DNA from: Corynebacterium aurimucosum
GTDB lineage: Bacteria > Actinomycetota > Actinomycetes > Mycobacteriales > Mycobacteriaceae
Length of the DNA: 64,000 nt
Assembly: GCF_030408555.1 (NCBI RefSeq)
Contig: NZ_CP047048.1
Location: 62,001-126,000 of the forward strand
Reading direction: 5' to 3'
The position numbers and the translations under genes are program-made. Shown here one piece after another: positions 34,179 to 44,322 of the stretch. A model generated the notes under the pieces. It did no database searches and had not been told where the DNA came from. It saw nothing but the letters and a program-made list of their open reading frames with translations. Positions within the stretch are counted from its first letter, which is position 1. Each line of letters opens with the position of its first letter.

Positions 34179-35009
34179 ATGAGTGAGTGGAATATCGGCG
34201 GCCAGGATCGCCAGCTAAGTCCAGAACAACAGCTCGAGCAGCTCTCCTCTTACATGGAGGTGCACTACCCGCTGCCGGATTTCCGCCCGCCGTGGGCCGG
34301 TGGAGGTTCGCCGGAGGCGGACCGCTACTGTGCGCTGCTTCCGGACCGCATCGTGCAAGCCTCCATGATGGTGCTGGGCTCCGCAGTGGATCACTCGCTG
34401 CCCGGCACCGCCTTTACGGAAGGCGTGAGCGCCCAGGACTCTGAGGTGGGAGCGATTTTTGTTCCTTCAGAGCAGAATGGCCGCTGGGCGGTATCGCTGC
34501 ACTCCGGTGGATGGTGGCGCGGTGATGGCAAGGCGTTAGAGATGCAGTGGCGGCCCGAAGTGGCTGCTGCGGCACAGCTGTCCGGAACCACCATCATTGA
34601 TGTCGATTATCCGTTGGCACCGGAGCACACCGTGGCGGAGATGGTTCAGTCGGTTCAGGCGGCCGTCGATTATGCCCGCGAGCATGGTGCCGAGCGCGTG
34701 ACGGTGTGGGGCTATTCCTCCGGCGGCGCGCTCGCAGCGCTGGTGCCTGCCGACGCCCTCCTCCTCACCTTCCCCGACTTCGGTGCGCTGGCCAAGCTTC
34801 CGGAGGAGATCCGCGGTGACTACGTCCTCGATGTTGAGAAGCTGCCAGGGCTATATTCTGACATCTTGGTCCAAACCGCAACGCAGGATGAGATCGCTGA
34901 GCGCGTGGAGATCCCCGGTGCACAGACCGCGGACTACGTGTCCATGCACCGTATTTCGACCCCGGCCGTGGCGCGGCAGCGCATTAAAGATTCGGCCGAG
35001 TTTCTATGA
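34179..35009 (+). CDS. Alpha/beta hydrolase of the HSL type
   Basis: The 276-residue protein has SLHSGGWWRGDG in place of the HGGG oxyanion motif, IDVDYPLAPEHTV, and the nucleophile elbow WGYSSGGALA. These are marks of the hormone-sensitive lipase family of carboxylesterases. The middle and C-terminal parts are short, and no clear catalytic histidine is visible near the end, so activity is uncertain. It follows the M13 gene by 14 bp and overlaps the end of emb by 6 bp, convergently. Confidence 0.72.
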   Translation: MSEWNIGGQDRQLSPEQQLEQLSSYMEVHYPLPDFRPPWAGGGSPEADRYCALLPDRIVQASMMVLGSAVDHSLPGTAFTEGVSAQDSEVGAIFVPSEQNGRWAVSLHSGGWWRGDGKALEMQWRPEVAAAAQLSGTTIIDVDYPLAPEHTVAEMVQSVQAAVDYAREHGAERVTVWGYSSGGALAALVPADALLLTFPDFGALAKLPEEIRGDYVLDVEKLPGLYSDILVQTATQDEIAERVEIPGAQTADYVSMHRISTPAVARQRIKDSAEFL

Positions 35010-38000
35010 TCCCTCTGGTCGAATCTTCATCTCGGAGTTCTTCCACAGGCCGGAGCGCTGGATAATTTCTTGGTCGATATCTGCCTCGAGCGGGGCCTCG
35101 CCGCGGGAGTTGGTGCGCAGCTCATACTTTTCAATGGAGCCCCAGTCGCGCGCCCAATCGTTGTTGAGGTAGCTCGGGATCTCATAGGAGTAGTTCACTG
35201 CCTCCGCGGTTGCCAGCGCACCACCACCGGAGAAGGACTGGAAGTCCGTGAGGGAGGTTTGTGCGGCGGCGTCAGGAAGAATGCGGAACTGCGGGATCTC
35301 GGTCACGCCGGCGTAGTGGTCGAAGGTGCGCTGGCAGGGGAACTGCAGGGCGACGGACCAGTCGAGGAGTGCCGGGGTAGAGGAATCGAACTGGGAGTTG
35401 ATGGTGGCAAGCTCCGGGACGCGCGGCGGGGTAAACGCCATCCAATCGTCTTCATCGGTGGAATCATCGACCGCGACGAGGCGCACAACGTTGGCCTCCT
35501 CTGGGAGCTCGTCTAGAGCAATGCGGAGGTTGCGCCATTTGGGGGTCGCGCCGACGTCGGAAAGCTCGGCCTCACCCTTGTTGGTGACCTTGCCATCCTT
35601 GAGTGTTCCGTACTCCAAGGTGAGCTCGGTGCCCTCCTGCTCCACTCCGTTGACGTCGTGGTGGTAAATCTTGCCGGCGGCAGCGACCGAGAGGACGGGG
35701 GTGTTTTCGCCAGGTTCCGGCAAGTTGTACCACTGGGTGGTGATGGTGGCGGTCGAGCGCTGCGATTCATCGTAGGAGCCCATGACCGGGACCTTCCGGT
35801 AATCCAAGTTGAACGGCAGGTGCATCTCGGAGCCGTTGACACCCAGGGTTCCGCGCACGCCGCCGGCGGAGGAGTCGGTGACCTCGGTTGCCTTTTCCTC
35901 GGATTCGGTGAGATCCTTCTGTTCATTGGACGTCGCCGAGTCCTCACCGGTGGTGTTGGCAATGGCGCCTACTGACGCCGAGTTGAGGTTCTCCGGCTCA
36001 ATATCTTCCTTGATCATGTTGGGGCCGAAACCGAAGTTGTCCTCCTTCTTGTCAACGAGTGAATCCTTGAGGTCGCCGGCGACCGGAGTGAGGAAGGAAT
36101 CGTTGGTATTGGTTTCCACCATGGTGGCATCCGCCAGCGAGCAGACATCGCCGCGCAAGGAAGCCAGATTGCCCTTGCCCACGGAGTAGGAATCCGCCTG
36201 GGCCACGTAGCCCTTGGCAAAGGAGGCACACGAGAAGGCCACGATGATAATGCAGGCCGCCGCAATCGGCGCGGACATAACACCCGCCCAGCGGGAGACC
36301 TTGGCGGCGTTGGCGGCCTCGAATTTCTCGAGGGTGCCGTCGGCTTCGGCCTTGTTCTTGCGATAGCTGTGAACCAGGGACTGGTAGAGACCAATCGCCA
36401 GAACCACCATGCCGATGGCCAGCACCACGGTGTTGGCCTCGATGGCCTTGAACTGTACGGTGCGGTCCCACCACGGGATCCCGAAGGAGGACACGTACCA
36501 CCAAGCGTTCCAGCCGCCCAGGGAGATGGCCAGGAGGAAGATCACCGCGGCGATGGAGAAGGTCCGGGCGCGCGGTGAGCGCATGGCGATCTGGGAAAGG
36601 ACCACGGAGCCGAGCGCGGCGATGACACCGGCGACGCCGGCGTAGATGCCGAAGTGGTGCGTCCACTTCGTCGGCGTGAACATGAGGAAGAAGGCCGAGA
36701 GCGCCATGATGGCTAGCAGGCGCTTGGTGGGATCTGCCTCCGCACCGACGACGCGGTGGTTCTTGATGAAGGCATAGATAATGAGCGCCAAGCAGAAGAG
36801 CATGGTGAACATGGCGAAACGGCGCGTCAGGGAGCCGTCCACGGAGGGCTCGAAGAGCGTGGAGTAGCGCACGAACTCGGAGTACCACGGCAGGGACGGG
36901 CCGACCGCGGAACGCACGCGAGTGGATTCGAGGACTGACGCTAGTGTTTGGTCCCCGAAGGCGGCGACCATGACGGCAGTGCCGCAAGCAAGGAACGGGG
37001 CGATGAGCGCTGTCCAGCCGATCTGGGGAGCGCGCTTGCCCATGATGCGGAACAACGGGGGCAAGCAGACCAGGAAGATGCCCACCGCGGTGAGGCCGGT
37101 GGGGCCTGCGGCCAGGGTGATGGTGGCGATGATGGTGCCCACCGCCGCCGGGAGGAGGCGCTGGGTGGAGATGGCGCGCTCAAAAGAGGCCCACGTCAGC
37201 ATGACGCCGAGGGCCACGATGGGCTCGGGGCGGATGCCGTTGTTATAGGGCAGCCAGAAAGCCAGGAACATGAACGCGGCGGTCCAGTGCGCCAGGCGGC
37301 GCTCGTTGACGCGAGCGCCGAAGCGCGGAAGCATCTCGCGCGACAAGATAAACCAGATGATGAGCGCTGAGATAAGCGCAGGCAGGCGCACGATGATGGA
37401 GGCGCTAGAGAACTGCGCCAGCCATGCCACGATGTCGTAATAGGGCGCGCCGAACGGGGCCTCGGGGACGCCGTACCAGCGGTAGTAGTTCGCCATATAG
37501 GTCGCGTGATCGGAAACGCGCCCCATGGTGAGGATGAAGCCGTCATCAGAGGTATTAGCACCGAAGATGTACCACCAGCCGAGAACAGCTGCCACGACGC
37601 CATCGAGCGGGCGGACCTGCTTCCAGGTTTCGGGCATGAATCCGAGGCGTTTGCCATCGAGGCGGTCGATTCGCCACAAGCAGACCAGGCTGATGACTAC
37701 CATGGCCAGGCCCAGCCACATGGCGATGAGCTTGAGCGGTGTCGGGGAGGAGGTAAAGCGGGAGTTGATCTCCACATGGATGCGGAGGTCGTCACCAAGC
37801 GCTGTGAGGTTTTCCGGGGTGTCGTCGATCTCGGTGTAGATGCCGGTGACCTGAGGGCGGAGATCCTCCTCGGAGGTCTTCTTGTGCTTGCCCAAGGAGA
37901 CGGTGGTGCCGTCACCGGTGGATTGGATGCGGAGCGTGGAGTCCTCAGGCAGCTTCGCTACCTGCTCGGCTGTGAGCGAGAAAATGACCTCATCGAGGCT

Positions 38001-38345
38001 GGTTACCGAAAGGCCATCCTCGCCGGCGCGAACAAACATGCCGCGGTTGGAGGCCTTCTTGGACTCCGGGGGCACGGTGCCGTAGAGCAGGTCCTGGCCA
38101 TCGCGCAGCTTGTCGACGGCTCCCAGGGGGATCTCTGCATCAATTTCTTCCGGCGCCACCGAGATGAGCGGGGCGTTGATGGACTGCAGGGAGCCCTGCT
38201 GGGGCCAATCGAAGGAGGATTGGGTTTGGTTCACCGGCAGCAGCGGCGTCGCCACGAAGCACAGGAAACCAATGAATCCAGCGATGATGGCGGTGAGTCG
38301 CAGGGACTGCGGTGCACGTAATGAAGAGGTTTTCCGATCTGACAC
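35004..38345 (-). CDS. emb: Arabinosyltransferase Emb
   Basis: The 1113-residue membrane enzyme adds arabinofuranose from decaprenyl-phosphoryl arabinose to the cell-wall arabinan. It has an N-terminal helix and periplasmic domain (about 20-210), about a dozen further membrane helices (about 210-700) and a large periplasmic C-terminal carbohydrate-binding part. The catalytic acidic motif is NTSDDGFILTMGRVSDH. Corynebacteria have one Emb where mycobacteria have EmbA, B and C, and it is a target of ethambutol. It lies 31 bp downstream of aftA in the arabinan operon. Confidence 0.93.
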   Translation of the reverse strand: MSDRKTSSLRAPQSLRLTAIIAGFIGFLCFVATPLLPVNQTQSSFDWPQQGSLQSINAPLISVAPEEIDAEIPLGAVDKLRDGQDLLYGTVPPESKKASNRGMFVRAGEDGLSVTSLDEVIFSLTAEQVAKLPEDSTLRIQSTGDGTTVSLGKHKKTSEEDLRPQVTGIYTEIDDTPENLTALGDDLRIHVEINSRFTSSPTPLKLIAMWLGLAMVVISLVCLWRIDRLDGKRLGFMPETWKQVRPLDGVVAAVLGWWYIFGANTSDDGFILTMGRVSDHATYMANYYRWYGVPEAPFGAPYYDIVAWLAQFSSASIIVRLPALISALIIWFILSREMLPRFGARVNERRLAHWTAAFMFLAFWLPYNNGIRPEPIVALGVMLTWASFERAISTQRLLPAAVGTIIATITLAAGPTGLTAVGIFLVCLPPLFRIMGKRAPQIGWTALIAPFLACGTAVMVAAFGDQTLASVLESTRVRSAVGPSLPWYSEFVRYSTLFEPSVDGSLTRRFAMFTMLFCLALIIYAFIKNHRVVGAEADPTKRLLAIMALSAFFLMFTPTKWTHHFGIYAGVAGVIAALGSVVLSQIAMRSPRARTFSIAAVIFLLAISLGGWNAWWYVSSFGIPWWDRTVQFKAIEANTVVLAIGMVVLAIGLYQSLVHSYRKNKAEADGTLEKFEAANAAKVSRWAGVMSAPIAAACIIIVAFSCASFAKGYVAQADSYSVGKGNLASLRGDVCSLADATMVETNTNDSFLTPVAGDLKDSLVDKKEDNFGFGPNMIKEDIEPENLNSASVGAIANTTGEDSATSNEQKDLTESEEKATEVTDSSAGGVRGTLGVNGSEMHLPFNLDYRKVPVMGSYDESQRSTATITTQWYNLPEPGENTPVLSVAAAGKIYHHDVNGVEQEGTELTLEYGTLKDGKVTNKGEAELSDVGATPKWRNLRIALDELPEEANVVRLVAVDDSTDEDDWMAFTPPRVPELATINSQFDSSTPALLDWSVALQFPCQRTFDHYAGVTEIPQFRILPDAAAQTSLTDFQSFSGGGALATAEAVNYSYEIPSYLNNDWARDWGSIEKYELRTNSRGEAPLEADIDQEIIQRSGLWKNSEMKIRPEGS

Positions 38346-38376
38346 GGCGATTAGTCTACGTCACCGCCTTGGCTTC

Positions 38377-40311
38377 TTAAGATCGCGCCGCCACGATGAA
38401 GGGGCCGATTTGTTGCGTGTTCCAACCCTCTTCAAAGACCTCCGGGTTGAAGAACACCGCGCGGTAGCGCACGTTGGGCTGATTGGGGTAAATGTCTTCT
38501 GCCAAATGCGTCTTGTAGCCATCCCCGGGTTCCTTGATGTTACCGCGGAAGATGAGCACGTCTGGGCCGCGCCACGGTGAGGACTCGAGGGAATGCGAGA
38601 ATTCCTTCGGAGTTTGTTCCCAGGACTCGGAAGCCCACTCTTCAATCTGCAGGTTACGGGTGATGAACTCTCCCAGCGGGTTAGCGTAGTTACTGGTGAA
38701 GGCGTTGAACCCGTAGTAGGGGTTGTAGGCCATGAAGAGCTTCTCATCGGTCAGGACAACCGTGTCGTTGGCTTCGTAGCCCTGGGCATCGATGAATTCG
38801 CGGATCTTGCCGTAGTTAGCGGAAGAATCGCTGGTGTAGCGGTCCGCGCGCTCCCCGTAGCCGTCGGTATCGGTATAGGCGTGATCCAAGGCGGTCACGT
38901 TTGTCGCCGGGATCTGCTGGGCATAGTAAACGCCGCCAAGCCCCATGAGGATGGCAAAGGCCAGGGTTACGCGCTTGCTGGTGGCTTCAGAGAATCCTGC
39001 CGGATAAAGCGTGGGAAGGCCCATGAGGCGGACGTCGGCCAGCGCGAGAATGCCGGCCGTGGCGAAAAGCACCGCGACGATAAGCTCGAGGCGGAAGCCC
39101 AGCAGCGTGCTGCCGGCAAGGGTCATGACCATGGAGGCCAAAGTCCACAGGTAGGTGCCGACGAGCGCGGTGCTCATGGCTCGGATCTCGGGCTCGTCGA
39201 TGCGCATGACGAGGTAGATCAAGCCGATCAGGCTGAGGACGCCGATGACGGACAAAGAAAGGAAAGGCGCCGGGATTTGGGTGCCCTCTTCTGGCAGGTA
39301 GTGCTGCGCGGTGGATTCCAGCGGGGCAGTGGCGTGCAGGACCCCGTAGAGGTAGGGACCCCAGGCGAGCGCGGCGATGGCCAGGGAACCGACCGCGATG
39401 GCAACAAGGCGCACGAAGGGAGCCCATGTGCGCTCGGCGACACCGGTGACGAGTGCAATGAGGCTGACGATGGTCAGCGCCACGACGCCCGTGTAGAGCG
39501 TGTAGAAGCAGGCTGAGACTCCCAAGTAGATAGCGATTGCGGCGGTGGAGAACCAGGAAGCCCTATAGAAAGCGTGCGAGCAGAGGACGGCCACCGCTGG
39601 GACACCCATGGCGATGACGGCGGAATAGGGCTCCTCAGCACCGATGGTCAGGGTCACCGCCGTGGTGGTCAAGGCAATGGCGGTGGCAACGGGCAGGGAT
39701 CCGGTAAGCCGTTGCCACAGCGGAACCAGGATGCACCCGGCCATGGCCAGGGAGATGAGGCTCCAGGGTTGGTAGACCTCCCAGCCCGGCATGTTGAGAA
39801 GGTTGGCGAGCCGCCCACCCATCCAGAACCAGCCCAGCGGGTAGAAGGTAGGCAGGCCCTCGTAGTTCATGTCCGCATAAGAGCTGGCCTCTGTGGCGCG
39901 GGTGAGGAATTGGGTGCGGAATACCTGGTCGACTTGGACACCGTCGAGCCACAGGCGGGAGGCCGACAGAGGCAGGCCGATACTGGTCAGAGTGAGCAGC
40001 GCGGGCGAAATGTAGCAGACAGCAGTGGTGAGCCACGTCCGCCAACGGGGGCGCGGCCTAATAATCCACCACGCGCACAGAGCGCCCACCAGCAGAACGG
40101 TGAGCGCAGTTCCCGCCGTGCTCAACGCGCGGGTCACCATCGACGTACTGAACGCCGGGAGGGAGACCGTCTTAAAGGCGAAGAAACCAATCAACGTAAC
40201 AAGGCCGCCACCTAAAGCGGCGGCGGCGATACCCACGAGGCTGGCGCGACGCGATAGGCGGTCGACGTCATATTCAATGGTGGGAGACGACATGGTGGGA
40301 GACTCAGTCAT
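38377..40311 (-). CDS. aftA: Galactan 5-O-arabinofuranosyltransferase AftA
   Basis: The 644-residue membrane glycosyltransferase adds the first arabinofuranose to galactan. It has 11-13 predicted helices and a periplasmic loop after helix three with the acidic DGVQVDQVFRTQFLTRATE and NYEGLPTFYPLGWFWMGGR, conserved in this family. The C-terminal soluble part ends FFNPEVFEEGWNTQQIGPF. ATG 40311 is chosen over one 18 bp upstream. It lies between dprE2 and emb, as in mycobacteria. Confidence 0.92.
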   Translation of the reverse strand: MTESPTMSSPTIEYDVDRLSRRASLVGIAAAALGGGLVTLIGFFAFKTVSLPAFSTSMVTRALSTAGTALTVLLVGALCAWWIIRPRPRWRTWLTTAVCYISPALLTLTSIGLPLSASRLWLDGVQVDQVFRTQFLTRATEASSYADMNYEGLPTFYPLGWFWMGGRLANLLNMPGWEVYQPWSLISLAMAGCILVPLWQRLTGSLPVATAIALTTTAVTLTIGAEEPYSAVIAMGVPAVAVLCSHAFYRASWFSTAAIAIYLGVSACFYTLYTGVVALTIVSLIALVTGVAERTWAPFVRLVAIAVGSLAIAALAWGPYLYGVLHATAPLESTAQHYLPEEGTQIPAPFLSLSVIGVLSLIGLIYLVMRIDEPEIRAMSTALVGTYLWTLASMVMTLAGSTLLGFRLELIVAVLFATAGILALADVRLMGLPTLYPAGFSEATSKRVTLAFAILMGLGGVYYAQQIPATNVTALDHAYTDTDGYGERADRYTSDSSANYGKIREFIDAQGYEANDTVVLTDEKLFMAYNPYYGFNAFTSNYANPLGEFITRNLQIEEWASESWEQTPKEFSHSLESSPWRGPDVLIFRGNIKEPGDGYKTHLAEDIYPNQPNVRYRAVFFNPEVFEEGWNTQQIGPFIVAARS

Positions 40312-40349
40312 GTAAGTAGTCTCCCACACGCCGTGGACTTAGCGGAACT

Positions 40350-41108
40350 TTAGAAAGGCAGCTTCCGGAAGATTGCCTGCGGGATGAACTTGAATCCCAA
40401 GGATACGTACTCAAACAGCGGGTGCACGAAGATGGACTGCTTGCCATCCAGGACCGCCTTGACGGTGGCCTTGGCCACGTCGGAGACGTTGACGGTCAGC
40501 GGAGCCTCGCCGGCTTCCGCCGACATCTTGGTGCGGACCTGGCCCGGGCGGACCACGAGCACGTTGGCGCCGGAGCCGCGCAGGGCCTCACCGAGGTTGA
40601 TGAAGAAGCCGTCCACGCCGGCCTTGGAGGCGCCGTAGACAAAGTTGGAGCGGCGCACGCGCATGCCGGCGACAGAGGAGATCGCCACGATGGTGCCGTG
40701 TCCCTGCTCCTTGAACTTCTGGCCGAGCAAGACACCGAGGGAGACCGGTGCGGTGTAGTTGGTCTGGGCGGAGGCGACCGCCTTGGCCTGGTCTTGCCAC
40801 AGCTCTTCCTGGTCACCGAGGGTGCCGAAGGCGATGATGGCAACGTCGACGTCGCCGCGCTCAAAGGCGCGCTTGACGACGTCCCCGTGGCCCTCGAAGT
40901 CAGTCGCGTCGAAGTCGATGACCTCAACGTCGCCACCGCGGGACTCGATGGTCGCGCGGGCATCCGCGATGCGCGGGGAGTCGGCGCGTGCCGCCAGAGT
41001 GACCTTGGCCGGGCCGCGCTCGAGGAATTCCTCGACGATGCCCAGGCCGATCTCGGAGGTGCCGCCGAGAAGGAGGATGTGTTGTGCTTGGCCTACTGCA
41101 TTCAGCAT
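40350..41108 (-). CDS. dprE2: Decaprenylphosphoryl-2-keto-ribose reductase DprE2
   Basis: The 252-residue SDR enzyme reduces the keto intermediate made by DprE1 to decaprenyl-phosphoryl arabinose, using NADH. LLLGGTSEIGLGIVEEFLER is the nucleotide site, ISSVAGMR holds the catalytic Ser and YGASKAG is YxxxK. It starts 14 bp after dprE1 and ends 38 bp before aftA. Confidence 0.93.
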   Translation of the reverse strand: MLNAVGQAQHILLLGGTSEIGLGIVEEFLERGPAKVTLAARADSPRIADARATIESRGGDVEVIDFDATDFEGHGDVVKRAFERGDVDVAIIAFGTLGDQEELWQDQAKAVASAQTNYTAPVSLGVLLGQKFKEQGHGTIVAISSVAGMRVRRSNFVYGASKAGVDGFFINLGEALRGSGANVLVVRPGQVRTKMSAEAGEAPLTVNVSDVAKATVKAVLDGKQSIFVHPLFEYVSLGFKFIPQAIFRKLPF

Positions 41109-41122
41109 GAGGTGATTCCTTT

Positions 41123-42538
41123 CTAGTGCAGCTCGAGGCGGCGGGACATATCGGAGGCGAAGACGCCGGTCGGGTCGATGTCGTTGCGGGTCTTGAGCCA
41201 GCCCTCGAGGCCCGGGTACATCTTGTGGAAGTTCTCCGCCGAGGTGCGGGACTCCTTGGCCAGGTAGAGGCGGCCGCCGAATTCCATGACGCGCTTATCC
41301 AGGTCGTCGAGGAAGGCGCCCAAGCCCGGCTTGATGGGGAAGTCCACGCAGACATTCCAGCCCGGCATCGGGTAGGACAGCGGGGCCTTGTTGCCCGGGC
41401 CGAAGAGCTTGAACACGTTGAGCGCGGAGTAGTGTCCGGACTTCTGCATGTCGCGGATGATGTCCTTGAAGGGCTCGACGGCGTCAGTCGGCACCACGAA
41501 CTGGTACTGCAGGAAGCCGTTGGAGCCGTAGCCGCGGTTCCACTCGCCGATGAGATCCAGCGGTTGGTAGAACTGCGTGAGGTTCTTGACCTGGTTACGC
41601 GCCGGGGCGCCCATGAGGTAGTAGGCCTCGCCGATAGCCATGAGGGAGAGCTTGTTCATGGTGAAGTTCGGGAAGATATCCGGAACCGTCATCAGCTGCG
41701 GGGCATTGAACTTCAGCGGGTCCTTCGCCAGCTTCGGGGCGAGCTCCTCGAGCTGCTCCAGGGTGGCCAGGGAGCCGCGGGAAATAGTGGAGCGGCCCAG
41801 CTTTGGCTCCGGGGAGATGACGTCGAACCACGCGGAGGAATACGTGTAGTTGTGCTCCGAGCCATCGGAGTGGAAGGTCACGGTCTCATCGAGGTTATCG
41901 GTGCGGTCGGTATCCGCGATGAAGTAGGCGGTTTCCGTCTTGGTCATCTTGATCTGCGCGCGCAGGATGATGCCGGTCAGGCCCATGCCGCCGACGGTGG
42001 CCCAGAAAAGATCTCCTTCTGGATCCTCATCTGAGCCCTCTGGGCTCAGATGTAGTACGCGGCCGTCGGCGACGAGCAGCTCCATGGAGGTGACGTGGTC
42101 GCCGAAAGAACCGGCGGAGTGGTGGTTCTTGCCGTGGATGTCGGGGCCGATAGCGCCACCGATGGTGACCTGGCGGGTACCTGGCAGAACCGGAACCCAC
42201 AGGCCGTAGGGCAGGGCGGCCTTCATGAGCTGGTCCAGGGTGACGCCACCGTCGACGTCGACAATGCCCGACTCCGGATCGATGGAGTGGATCTTGTTGA
42301 GCGGTTGCATGTCGATGACGAGGCCACCGGCGTTCTGCGCCGGGTCGCCATAGGAGCGGCCCATACCGCGGGCGATGACGCCGCGGCGCAGGTGGGAAGG
42401 CTTATCAGCGTTGTCCTCAGCCACCTGGGCGACGGCCGTCTTGATGACATCGACGTCTGGGGTGGACAAAACGTGGGCGGTTGTCGCCGCCGTGCGGCCC
42501 CAACCGTGGAGGGACTTCTCAGTAGTATGCAGTTCCAT
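41123..42538 (-). CDS. dprE1: Decaprenylphosphoryl-ribose oxidase DprE1
   Basis: The 471-residue FAD enzyme oxidises decaprenyl-phosphoryl ribose at C2, the first step of epimerisation to arabinose. The FAD-binding segments are [20 protein letters not shown] and [20 protein letters not shown]. The benzothiazinone-reactive cysteine is present in [12 protein letters not shown] at about residue 397 (C387 in M. tuberculosis), so the enzyme should be sensitive. The gene is the first of the dprE1-dprE2-aftA-emb unit and has about 150 bp of non-coding sequence upstream. Confidence 0.95.
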   Translation of the reverse strand: MELHTTEKSLHGWGRTAATTAHVLSTPDVDVIKTAVAQVAEDNADKPSHLRRGVIARGMGRSYGDPAQNAGGLVIDMQPLNKIHSIDPESGIVDVDGGVTLDQLMKAALPYGLWVPVLPGTRQVTIGGAIGPDIHGKNHHSAGSFGDHVTSMELLVADGRVLHLSPEGSDEDPEGDLFWATVGGMGLTGIILRAQIKMTKTETAYFIADTDRTDNLDETVTFHSDGSEHNYTYSSAWFDVISPEPKLGRSTISRGSLATLEQLEELAPKLAKDPLKFNAPQLMTVPDIFPNFTMNKLSLMAIGEAYYLMGAPARNQVKNLTQFYQPLDLIGEWNRGYGSNGFLQYQFVVPTDAVEPFKDIIRDMQKSGHYSALNVFKLFGPGNKAPLSYPMPGWNVCVDFPIKPGLGAFLDDLDKRVMEFGGRLYLAKESRTSAENFHKMYPGLEGWLKTRNDIDPTGVFASDMSRRLELH

Positions 42539-42686
42539 CTCTTACTCTTTGATTCGATGTGATGGGTCGGTTTTCCACCCTACCTAGGTGGCAGTGCCAG
42601 TGGCGTGAGTGAAAACGTGAGATTAGGTACAAAAGCCAAGTAAACGGAACATTTGTACTGTCTGGTTGTGTGGTTTTAGTTCGGAA

Positions 42687-42965
42687 TTAGTACAGATCCA
42701 TAATCTCGCGGATCTCTTCCGGCAGCTCTTCCTGGGAGGTAATCTCCGGGCCTTCGTACCCGCGCAGGATCTCATAGACGCGCCCGCGCGAAGCTGAGTC
42801 GAGGATGGGCAGTTCCTCCGCGATGAGCCGCGTCATAAAACCATTGAGCGGCAGCGAGGTGTGTTCGGTGGCCAGAAAGTGGCCGTGACGCTTGTCTTCC
42901 TCGGCGCGCTCATCTTGCGCTGCTCGCTGTGCCGGGGTGAGATGCTCTTTTTTAGAGGAGTACAT
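42687..42965 (-). CDS. Small acidic conserved protein, unknown
   Basis: The 92-residue product is charged and predicted helical, with no signal or membrane segment: EHLTPAQRAAQDERAEEDKRHGH, then a segment FMTRLIAEELPILDSASRG. I recognise no family. GAGGAG eight bases upstream supports ATG 42965. It diverges from the next gene by 36 bp and is followed by dprE1 after about 150 bp. Confidence 0.65.
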   Translation of the reverse strand: MYSSKKEHLTPAQRAAQDERAEEDKRHGHFLATEHTSLPLNGFMTRLIAEELPILDSASRGRVYEILRGYEGPEITSQEELPEEIREIMDLY

Positions 42966-43001
42966 GCACGGTAGCCTACCGCCCGCCTAAAGTGGGGCGG
43001 T

Positions 43002-43424
43002 ATGACCTCTCCTAAGCAAGACAATTATGCGCTGGATGACACCCTCGCTGGACGCATCACCCAGGCCGCGGCCGTGGGCATCATGACCGCGTTCCCTGAC
43101 TGGATCAAGAATAAGACTGCGCTTGTTTTCGCCTATGTGCTGTCCTTCCTCGGGTTCGGCGCGCTCGTGGCCGTTACTAATGCAGAGAGCCACGAGGGCC
43201 TCCCGGAACCGGAGACTCCCGACGTTCCCGTGTGGGCCATCCCGGTTGCCTTCGCCATTCTGGTGCTGGGCGGATGGATCACCATCAAGACTGAGCAGAG
43301 CGTGGTCCGATTTATTCGCCGCCGCGGCGTGGCAAAACCGTGGACGGTATGGGGCGGAATCAGTGCTGCCATCGTCTTCATCCTCAGCGAGCTCGAAGCA
43401 CGCGAGCTCACCGCACGTAACTAA
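43002..43424 (+). CDS. Three-helix membrane protein, unknown
   Basis: The 140-residue product has helices at about 40-58 (NKTALVFAYVLSFLGFGALVAV), 76-95 (VWAIPVAFAILVLGGWITI) and 115-130, separated by short loops. It resembles mycobacterial and corynebacterial membrane proteins of unknown role near the arabinogalactan cluster. The next gene starts about 20 bp after its stop. Confidence 0.6.
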   Translation: MTSPKQDNYALDDTLAGRITQAAAVGIMTAFPDWIKNKTALVFAYVLSFLGFGALVAVTNAESHEGLPEPETPDVPVWAIPVAFAILVLGGWITIKTEQSVVRFIRRRGVAKPWTVWGGISAAIVFILSELEARELTARN

Positions 43425-43444
43425 AAATGCGTATGGTGGGGCAC

Positions 43445-44311
43445 ATGAGCTCACAGGTCACAGATTTGGCGCAGGTCCGCGCCAATCGTGGTGAAACCCT
43501 CCTGTGCCAGGTGTCTAACGTCCGCGCTGAGGCCGAGGTGCACCGCCAGATCGGTTTCTCTGACGCGCTCACGTTGGAAGAGCTCCACCACATTCTTGAA
43601 ATCTGCTTCGGGCTGCCACAAGAGGATTCACCGTGGCACTTCTTCGAGCACACAGATGCCCGCGGCCAGCGCATCGATCCGAGCCACACCGTGCGCGAAT
43701 TCTTGAGCCGCGAAGGCGAGCAGGTTGATTACGCCTGGGGGCTGTGGGACTTCGAAATCGTTGTGGTGGAGACCTACCCGCGCGATAGCGGGACGCCGGA
43801 GGCCCTGTGCGTGGGCGGTTCCGGTTCTTTCCAGACCCCCTTTGATCTCACCGCCGTGAATGCGGAGCTCACGGGCCAGGAAACCATCGATGAGGTGTTG
43901 GATCTTGTCATTAGTCCCGTTCGCGCGCTGATTGAGAGAACCCGTCTCTACGACTTCGTTCCGCTCCTCCTAGCGCTGGATCTGAAGCGTGAGGTAAGCA
44001 TTGATGCTCAGGCATTCCGCCAGCTGCGCACCTTGCCGCGCGAGGTGACGAATGAGGGCAAGGATGCTTTTTGGTCCATGGCTTTGGCGCTGTCCTGCAT
44101 GGGCGGGCGCGAGTTGACTGATTCCGTCGTAGAGACCGCCATGGCCGCTCTGGGCTGGGTCGACGATGATGGCGAGGAACTACGTGGTTCAGCGATTCGG
44201 AAGCTGTGCTCGGCGTCGCTTAAGGTTTTGTCATCCCTCGGCGCCTATGGTGACAACGCCGTCGCGCCCGTGGACCGCCTGGACATTTACCGCGCCCTTG
44301 TCCGCGGGTAA
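43445..44311 (+). CDS. pRiA4b ORF-3-like family protein
   Basis: The 288-residue protein has in its first 130 residues the pattern of the plasmid pRiA4b ORF-3-like/IS1096 TnpR-like family: LTLEELHHILEICFGL, PWHFFEH, ALCVGGSGSFQTPFD. The C-terminal half is helical and not recognised. The role is unknown in chromosomal copies. Starts at 43427 and 43433 are also possible. Two GtrA genes follow directly. Confidence 0.5.
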   Translation: MSSQVTDLAQVRANRGETLLCQVSNVRAEAEVHRQIGFSDALTLEELHHILEICFGLPQEDSPWHFFEHTDARGQRIDPSHTVREFLSREGEQVDYAWGLWDFEIVVVETYPRDSGTPEALCVGGSGSFQTPFDLTAVNAELTGQETIDEVLDLVISPVRALIERTRLYDFVPLLLALDLKREVSIDAQAFRQLRTLPREVTNEGKDAFWSMALALSCMGGRELTDSVVETAMAALGWVDDDGEELRGSAIRKLCSASLKVLSSLGAYGDNAVAPVDRLDIYRALVRG

Positions 44312-44322
44312 AGTATCTCGCC

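Noticed and set aside
36052..36987. 311-codon frame inside emb
   Set aside because: Composition is that of a frame shadow. Emb is uninterrupted across it.
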